Shown: positions 7,545 to 11,785 of the stretch, piece after piece
Layout: the number at the start of each line of letters is the position of its first letter
Position numbering within the stretch: position 1 is the stretch's first letter
NCBI GenBank assembly: GCA_902787595.1
Contig: CADAHD010000141.1
Span: 1-11,785 of the forward strand
DNA: 11,785 bases
Origin: an uncultured Lachnospiraceae bacterium
GTDB lineage: Bacteria; Bacillota_A; Clostridia; Lachnospirales; Lachnospiraceae
Direction: 5' to 3'
The notes under the pieces: model-generated
Seen by the model: the letters and a program-made list of their open reading frames with translations, nothing else
Databases searched by the model: none
Told to the model about the DNA's origin: nothing
Made by a program: the position numbers and the translations under genes

Positions 7545-9134
7545 TTACCAGTCTTTTCCGAATTCGCTGAGCTTAAGATCCGGATTCCGCTCCTCAGTCA
7601 TGCCCACGCTCCATGCATTGACAAACAGAAGCAGCGGATTGCCCTTAAGATCCTGAAGCTTCTTCATATCCGAAGTACCCGTCAGCTTAGCCAGATCTAT
7701 CTCGTTCTTATTAACGATCCAGCGTATATGCTCATACGGAAGGGGTTCTAAGCGTATCTCAACATTATATTCATTCTCAAGACGATACTTGAGCACATCA
7801 AACTGAAGCACGCCCACGACTCCCACTATGATCTCTTCCATACCGGAAGCTATCTCCTGAAAGATCTGTATCGCGCCTTCCTGTGCTATCTGCTCCACCC
7901 CTTTAACAAACTGCTTGCGCTTCATGGTATCGACCTGACGCACCCTTGCAAAATGCTCGGGAGCAAAGGTCGGTATGCCTTCATAGCACACATCCATCTT
8001 GGGGTCACAGAGTGTATCGCCTATAGAGAAATTACCCGGATCGAAAACGCCTATGATATCACCGCCATAAGCCTCGCTCAGTATCTTTCTCTCATCTGCC
8101 ATTATCTGCTGGGGCTGCTGCAGACGCATGACCCTGCCGCTCTGCACATGCTTGACATTTGCCTGCGCATCAAAGCGTCCGCTGCAGACTCTCATAAACG
8201 CTATCCTGTCCCTGTGGGCCTTATTCATATTTGCCTGTATCTTGAATACAAAACCGGAGAAAGATTCCTGCACAGGTTCAACCACGTTTCCTCCGGACAT
8301 ACGCCCGCTGGGAGCCATCGCCATATGCAGATATGATCTTAAGAAGTATTCAACGCCAAAGTTGGTCAGCGCCGAGCCAAAAAACACAGGCGTAAGCTTT
8401 CCTGCCCTGACCTGATCGATATCAAACTCCGCGCCTGCGGATAAAAGTTCAAGTTCTTCTTCAAGTTTATCTGCTGCCTCATCTCCCACATAGGAACGAA
8501 TGCTGTCCATATCCTTCATCTCAAGGGTACGGCCCTCCTTTGTTCCTTTCTCCGTGTCCTCAAATGCCAGCAGTTCCTTGTTTCTCAGGTCGTATACGCC
8601 CTTAAAACTCTTTCCCGATCCTATAGGCCAGTTTACCGGGCAGGTTTCTATGCCCAGCTCTTTTTCCACATTATCCATCAGGTCAAATGAATCCAGCGCG
8701 TCACGATCCAGCTTGTTGATAAAAGTAAAGATGGGGATCCCGCGCATAGCGCAGACCTTGAACAGCTTTCTGGTCTGGGGCTCCACGCCCTTGGACGCAT
8801 CTATGACCATGACTGCCGAATCGGCCGCCATAAGCGTACGATAAGTATCCTCCGAGAAATCCTGATGTCCCGGGGTATCCAGAATATTTATGCAATAACC
8901 GTCGTATTCAAACTGAAGCACGGAAGATGTTACGGAGATACCACGCTCCTTTTCTATCTCCATCCAGTCCGATACCGCATGCCTTGCAGTAGCCTTACCT
9001 TTGACCGATCCCGCCAGATTGATGGCGCCGCCATACAGCAGCAGTTTTTCCGTCAGAGTTGTCTTACCTGCATCCGGGTGGGATATGATCGCAAAGGTCC
9101 TGCGCCTGTCGATCTCTTCTTTTAATGTAGCCAC
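7545..9134 (-). CDS. prfC: Peptide chain release factor 3
   Basis: A translational GTPase that removes RF1 and RF2 from the ribosome after peptide release. The length of 529 residues equals the E. coli protein. The GTPase motifs are G1 HPDAGKTT (19-26), G2 EKERGISVT (61-69, the RF3/EF-G form), G3 DTPGHQDF (86-93) and G4 NKLDR (140-144). A beta-barrel domain and the RF3-specific C-terminal domain (EGAIQIFQE...VGVLQFDVLKYRLENEY) follow. The start is GTG at 9134: an in-frame TGA sits two codons upstream, so no earlier start is possible. AGGAG lies 11 bases upstream, a rather long spacing. Upstream and in frame is a 7-codon ORF ending at that TGA. It has its own promoter (9187-9215) and is probably transcribed together with the following lipoprotein gene. 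Confidence 0.96.
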   Translation of the reverse strand: MATLKEEIDRRRTFAIISHPDAGKTTLTEKLLLYGGAINLAGSVKGKATARHAVSDWMEIEKERGISVTSSVLQFEYDGYCINILDTPGHQDFSEDTYRTLMAADSAVMVIDASKGVEPQTRKLFKVCAMRGIPIFTFINKLDRDALDSFDLMDNVEKELGIETCPVNWPIGSGKSFKGVYDLRNKELLAFEDTEKGTKEGRTLEMKDMDSIRSYVGDEAADKLEEELELLSAGAEFDIDQVRAGKLTPVFFGSALTNFGVEYFLRSYLHMAMAPSGRMSGGNVVEPVQESFSGFVFKIQANMNKAHRDRIAFMRVCSGRFDAQANVKHVQSGRVMRLQQPQQIMADERKILSEAYGGDIIGVFDPGNFSIGDTLCDPKMDVCYEGIPTFAPEHFARVRQVDTMKRKQFVKGVEQIAQEGAIQIFQEIASGMEEIIVGVVGVLQFDVLKYRLENEYNVEIRLEPLPYEHIRWIVNKNEIDLAKLTGTSDMKKLQDLKGNPLLLFVNAWSVGMTEERNPDLKLSEFGKDW

Positions 9135-9137
9135 TTC

Positions 9138-9161
9138 TCAAACTTCTCCTAACTTTTTCAT
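9138..9161 (-). CDS. Possible 7-codon leader ORF upstream of prfC
   Basis: ATG AAA AAG TTA GGA GAA GTT TGA encodes MKKLGEV. The ATG has GAGG 4 bases upstream, and the TGA is followed by one codon (GAA) and then the GTG start of prfC in the same frame. The prfC Shine-Dalgarno site (AGGAG, 9146-9150) lies inside this ORF, so a ribosome translating it would cover that site and release at a UGA next to the prfC start. Reinitiation or attenuation is an inference. Such a short ORF can arise by chance in a 46-base leader. Confidence 0.35.
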   Translation of the reverse strand: MKKLGEV

Positions 9162-9186
9162 AATTCCTCAATATATACGCCCGAAT

Positions 9187-9215
9187 ATGATACCATATAC
9201 AGTATCTTGATGCAA
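9187..9215 (-). promoter_or_regulatory. prfC: Sigma-A-like promoter of prfC
   Basis: On the minus strand TTGCAT (9215-9210), a 17-base spacer and TATCAT (9192-9187). The hexamers and spacing fit a housekeeping promoter. The start would be near 9180, giving a 5' leader of about 46 bases. The promoter is overlapped by an inverted repeat with arms TGATACC and GGTATCA. Confidence 0.7.
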
Positions 9216-9227
9216 GCAAAGGTATCA
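9188..9227. repeat. Inverted repeat across the prfC promoter (possible operator)
   Basis: On the plus strand TGATACC (9188-9194) and GGTATCA (9221-9227) are perfect complements separated by 26 bases. One arm covers most of the -10 box and the other lies just upstream of the -35 box. The arm centres are 33 bases apart, about three helical turns. A third, partial copy (AGTATCT) lies between them. No regulator can be named, and chance is possible. Confidence 0.4.
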
Positions 9228-9253
9228 GAACACAGATATATGTATGCAGAGCT

Positions 9254-10414
9254 TTAAACCATGGATCCGCCCGCTATCTTCTGTTCCACGCCCAGATATT
9301 TCAATACGGTGGCTCCCAGATCGGCAAAACTGCTCCTGGTACCGTAATTGCCCGGCTTTATAAAGCCCTCTGCGCCACAGGCCAGAAAAGGAACATATTC
9401 TCTGGTATGATCGGTGGTCTTTGTATAACCGGGATCGCAGCCGTGATCGGCGGTAATGATCAGCATATCCTCACTGCGCATTTTGTTAAGCATCTCTCCC
9501 AGCTTTTTATCGAAATAACTGAGTGCATCTCCGTATCCCTGTATATCGCGGCGATGGCCGTAAATCATATCCGTATCTACCAGATTGGTAAAGCACAGGC
9601 CGCAGAAATCCTTATCCATATACTCCAGCGTGCGTTCAATGCCTTCAGCATTGTTCTGAGTATATACAAACTCAGTCAGTCCCACTCCGGCGAATATATC
9701 CTTGATCTTGCCTACGCCTATAACATCCATGCCGGCATCTTTTATCTGATCCAGCATGGTCACTCCCGTAGGCTCAAGAGAAAAGTCATGGCGCCCCGAT
9801 GTACGCGTGTAATTTCCGTTACCCTCTCCTATAAAAGGTCTGGCTATTACACGGCCCACGGCATAATCGCCCTTAAGTATCTTTCTGGCTATGCGGCAGT
9901 ATTCATATAACTGCTCACGGCTTACGATATCCTCATGGGCTGCTATCTGGAATACTGAATCCGCGGATGTATAAACTATCAGCTTTCCTGTCTTAACATG
10001 CTCATCACCGTATTCGTTGATCACCGTGGTTCCCGAATAAGGCTTATTTACCAGCCAGCCCCTGCCGGTCTGCTTTTCAAATTCATCCATAACCTCCGCA
10101 GGAAAACCATCCGGGAATGTAGGCATGGGATTCTTTGAGATGATCCCTGCCATCTCCCAGTGCCCCGTGGTGGTATCCTTTCCCTGAGACGCTTCTGCCA
10201 TCCTGGCATATGCGCCCGCCGGCTTGTCAACGCCCTCGCGCCAGTCTATGCCGTCAATATTAAAAAGTCCCAGTTTTTCCATATTGGGCACAGCAAAGCC
10301 TTCTGCTTTCGCCGCGCTCTTAAGGGTATTGCTGCCCTCATCACCAAAGGCCGCCGCATCCGGCATTTCGCCTATCCCGCAGCTATCCAGCACTATCACA
10401 AAAACACGTTTCAT
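9254..10414 (-). CDS. deoB: Phosphopentomutase
   Basis: Interconverts ribose-1-phosphate (or deoxyribose-1-phosphate) and the 5-phosphate, linking nucleoside salvage to the pentose phosphate pathway. It is an alkaline-phosphatase-superfamily enzyme of 386 residues, normal for the family. The metal and catalytic residues are visible: Asp10 in VLDSCGIGEMPDA, the phosphate-carrying threonine within GKDTTTGHWEM (79-89), Asp282 and His287 in VDTDMIYGHRRD, Asp323-His324 in TADHGCDP and His336 in DHTREYVP. A TTG two codons upstream is possible, but the ATG at 10414 has an ideal GGAGGTGA site 7 bases upstream. It follows the ADP-ribosylglycohydrolase gene by 38 bases and is probably co-transcribed with it. 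No other deo gene or nucleoside phosphorylase is in the window. I see no clear hairpin terminator after it. Confidence 0.96.
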   Translation of the reverse strand: MKRVFVIVLDSCGIGEMPDAAAFGDEGSNTLKSAAKAEGFAVPNMEKLGLFNIDGIDWREGVDKPAGAYARMAEASQGKDTTTGHWEMAGIISKNPMPTFPDGFPAEVMDEFEKQTGRGWLVNKPYSGTTVINEYGDEHVKTGKLIVYTSADSVFQIAAHEDIVSREQLYEYCRIARKILKGDYAVGRVIARPFIGEGNGNYTRTSGRHDFSLEPTGVTMLDQIKDAGMDVIGVGKIKDIFAGVGLTEFVYTQNNAEGIERTLEYMDKDFCGLCFTNLVDTDMIYGHRRDIQGYGDALSYFDKKLGEMLNKMRSEDMLIITADHGCDPGYTKTTDHTREYVPFLACGAEGFIKPGNYGTRSSFADLGATVLKYLGVEQKIAGGSMV

Positions 10415-10421
10415 ATGCAAG

Positions 10422-10429
10422 TCACCTCC
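10422..10429 (-). promoter_or_regulatory. deoB: Strong Shine-Dalgarno site of deoB
   Basis: GGAGGTGA on the minus strand, 7 bases before the ATG at 10414. It is near full complementarity with the 16S 3' end and sets the deoB start. Confidence 0.85.
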
Positions 10430-10452
10430 GTTGGCTTATATTCATTTGAAAT

Positions 10453-11202
10453 CTATCTCTCCCTTGGCGCCTTAGCCGCATCAAACGCATCCAGCACAAC
10501 CAGGATATCGCTCTTAAGTCTTTCCCGCGTCTTAGCCTCCATATCTGCAGGGATACCATAATAAGCTTCTGCCATACCGCCTGCTATACAGGTAAGCGTG
10601 TCGCAATCTCCTCCCAGGGATACCGCCGTGCGTATCACATCTTCAAAATCATTGCCTTCCATAAATGCGGTTATGGCCTCGGGCACGGTTTCGTACGCAA
10701 ATTCCGTAATTATATAATTCTTTATCGCAGCCTTATCGCAGCCTTTACGCGCCATAAAAATTGCTGATGCCGTAGATTCGGCGCCTTTTACCCCTTCCGG
10801 ATGATTATGCGTCACCTCAGCAGTCCAGCGTGCCACCTCTCTTGTGCGCTCTATGCTGTCATACAGCCAGCCCACAGAGGATACGCGCATAGCCGAACCG
10901 TTTCCCCAGCTGCTATAAGGCTGCGGATCAGGGCTTATCAGCCAGCGGCTGAATCTTCCGCCGTATCCGGCATAAGGATATCTTTCCCCCCAGTCCTGCA
11001 TAGCATTGATAACCGCGCGCTTCACCTCTTCCTCCGCAGCATCTTTTCCGACCGACAGCAAAGCTTCCGCCACAGCCACAGTCATGACCGTATCATCAGT
11101 AAAGCGTGCCCGCGGTATCCACATCTCAAAATCCTTAGTCTTGTCACCGCGGTCAAACTCATAAGGCGCTCCGACCATATCCCCCAATATTGCTCCTATC
11201 AT
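10453..11202 (-). CDS. ADP-ribosylglycohydrolase (DraG/ARH) family protein
   Basis: A 249-residue all-helical protein of the DraG/ARH fold, a di-magnesium enzyme family that cleaves ADP-ribose or related groups from proteins, nucleic acids or small molecules. Family motifs are in order: IGAILGDMVGAPYEF at the N-terminus, the first metal site FTDDTVMT (34-41), GNGSAMR (101-107), a THNHPEG segment (131-137) and the second metal site SLGGDCDTLTCIAGGMAEAYYG (195-216), where Asp199 and Asp201 should bind metal. No DraT or other ADP-ribosyltransferase is nearby, so a nitrogenase-type role is not indicated. The substrate is unknown. The ATG has AAGGAGG 8 bases upstream. The gene precedes deoB by 38 bases, suggesting a link with ribose or nucleoside metabolism, which is inference. 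Confidence 0.9.
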   Translation of the reverse strand: MIGAILGDMVGAPYEFDRGDKTKDFEMWIPRARFTDDTVMTVAVAEALLSVGKDAAEEEVKRAVINAMQDWGERYPYAGYGGRFSRWLISPDPQPYSSWGNGSAMRVSSVGWLYDSIERTREVARWTAEVTHNHPEGVKGAESTASAIFMARKGCDKAAIKNYIITEFAYETVPEAITAFMEGNDFEDVIRTAVSLGGDCDTLTCIAGGMAEAYYGIPADMEAKTRERLKSDILVVLDAFDAAKAPRER

Positions 11203-11299
11203 GCAGAATCCCTCCTTAATTTATTAATCATAAACAGTTGCAGGCATCAATAAATATATACATATCGCAAGCCCCTGTATATATACCATAAAATATCAG
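11203..11299 (-). other. AT-rich intergenic region upstream of the ADP-ribosylglycohydrolase gene
   Basis: This stretch should carry the promoter of the two-gene unit. It contains the strong Shine-Dalgarno AAGGAGG (11211-11217) and a good -10 candidate TATGAT (minus strand, 11232-11227), but no matching -35 box at 16 to 18 bases. TATACA-17-TATATT further upstream is another weak candidate. It also holds the perfect 8-base inverted repeat ATATATAC/GTATATAT (11254-11261 and 11277-11284) with a 15-base centre. The exact promoter cannot be settled by eye. Confidence 0.45.
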
Positions 11300-11521
11300 T
11301 TAAAAGCCCCAATCCACATATCCCAGCTCGATCGTCATTCCTGAGATCGTGTGGTTCTGTCCGTCTATAGTTCCGAAGAATTTATGTGATTCGCCAAAAC
11401 CTCCGCTTGTCCAGCCGATGGGTCTCCATGCATAACCGCTCAGATCAATATCGTCTTCAAGTATGATCTGATACTTTTCACCGTTAGAAAAAGAATTGAT
11501 ATATCCTGTAAATTTTACCAC
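11300..11521 (-). pseudogene. Remnant of a surface-protein repeat module
   Basis: An open stretch of 73 codons from a GTG, with no Shine-Dalgarno site and an in-frame TGA five codons further upstream. The translation contains YQIILEDDIDLSGYAWRPIG (17-36) and FFGTIDGQNHTISGMTI (48-64). The pattern 'DIDLSG..W.PIG...F.GT.DG..HTISG.TI' is typical of GLUG-like, right-handed beta-helix modules in large secreted adhesins and carbohydrate-acting proteins of gut Firmicutes. Here it covers only one module, has no signal peptide or anchor, and stops just where the next 'GLFG' segment would begin. I read it as a decayed fragment. A small expressed gene is less likely. Confidence 0.55.
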
Positions 11522-11598
11522 AGAAAGGAGCCCACTTCAATAAACAGGACGCTTGCGCCGGGCCATATCATCTCTTATTCTTTTTCCGCCGTGCCCTC
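11522..11598 (-). other. Short non-coding gap between two gene remnants
   Basis: No convincing gene, promoter or hairpin is seen here. All minus-strand frames close within a few tens of codons. An 18-codon ORF starting at 11571 and a 9-codon ORF nested in another frame have no ribosome site and no recognisable product. Confidence 0.4.
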
Positions 11599-11784
11599 TC
11601 AGGCCGTTTTTCTGCCCTTTCCGCAGAACCCCCAGCTTTCTTTGATAACGGTGCCGTCCGCCATCATTTCCCGTATCCTTATCCTGGAAGCTTCCTCAGG
11701 ATCCACCATCTGATCGGTATCATCATAATATGTGATCTCCGTATAATCCCCCCGGTTATGGTTGCCGTTAAACAGCTTAACACA
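11599..11784 (-). CDS. Unrecognised protein, C-terminal 61 residues (enters from the window edge)
   Basis: A minus-strand frame is open from the right edge to a TGA at 11601-11599; the other two minus frames close sooner. The translation contains VKLFNGNHNRGDYTEITYY, then DDTDQMVDPEEASRIRIREM, then ADGTVIKESWGFCGKGRKTA. It is rich in Asp, Glu and Arg, and looks like a soluble domain with a beta-strand, helix, beta-strand order. I recognise no family. The intact length and start lie outside the window, and it could itself be part of a broken gene. No terminator follows. Confidence 0.45.
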   Translation of the reverse strand, partial: CVKLFNGNHNRGDYTEITYYDDTDQMVDPEEASRIRIREMMADGTVIKESWGFCGKGRKTA

Positions 11785-11785
11785 G

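Noticed and set aside
6314..7570. A 418-codon plus-strand open frame opposite the transglutaminase lipoprotein
   Set aside because: Antisense shadow. The minus strand has a signal peptide, lipobox and complete catalytic triad, while the plus frame shows no family pattern.
10453..11202. ADP-ribosylglycohydrolase as part of a nitrogenase-control (DraT/DraG) or toxin-antitoxin pair
   Set aside because: No ADP-ribosyltransferase, nif gene or toxin-like partner lies next to it in the window; the neighbour is deoB.
11515..11571. 18-codon ORF (MIWPGASVLF...) in the gap near the surface-protein remnant
   Set aside because: No ribosome site, hydrophobic but too short to judge, and it runs out of frame into the remnant; chance is the simplest explanation.

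Overview
All recognisable genes in this window lie on the minus strand, so transcription runs from high to low coordinates. Gene content and order point to an anaerobic Clostridia member, most likely a Lachnospiraceae-type genome. The cluster asp23-nusB-xseA-xseB-ispA-dxs-tlyA-nadK is a Firmicutes housekeeping arrangement close to the Bacillus yqhY-nusB-folD-xseA-xseB-ispA-dxs-yqxC region, but without folD and with nadK following tlyA. Shine-Dalgarno sites of the GGAGG type precede most genes. The DNA has moderate GC, and ATA isoleucine codons are common. No tRNA, rRNA, CRISPR array, insertion sequence or integrase was seen.

Region A (about 11.8 to 11.3 kb) is poorly coding. It holds the 3' end of an unrecognised gene entering from the window edge and a short, truncated remnant of a surface-protein repeat module. 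Region B (11.2 to 9.25 kb) is a two-gene unit: an ADP-ribosylglycohydrolase-family protein followed 38 bases later by phosphopentomutase (deoB). Region C (9.23 to 6.21 kb) has a strong sigma-A-like promoter, a 7-codon leader ORF in frame with prfC, peptide release factor 3 (prfC), and 10 bases later a transglutaminase-like lipoprotein. Region D (6.21 kb to 1) starts at a second clear sigma-A-like promoter whose -35 box touches the stop codon of the lipoprotein gene. It runs through an Asp23/Gls24 (YqhY-like) protein, NusB, both exonuclease VII subunits, farnesyl/geranyl diphosphate synthase, DXP synthase, the TlyA rRNA methyltransferase and the start of NAD kinase.

The long operon combines transcription antitermination (NusB), DNA repair (XseAB), entry into the MEP isoprenoid pathway and prenyl chain elongation (Dxs, IspA), ribosome modification (TlyA) and cofactor supply (NadK). 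Its genes are packed with gaps of a few bases or with 8 to 17 base overlaps, which suggests translational coupling. The window is mostly core genome. The less ordinary points are the prfC leader with its in-frame UGA, the inverted repeat spanning the prfC promoter, the acidic insert in NusB, the ADP-ribosylglycohydrolase/deoB pairing, the envelope lipoprotein placed behind prfC, and the decayed segment at the right-hand end. I did not find convincing evidence of a new multi-gene system.
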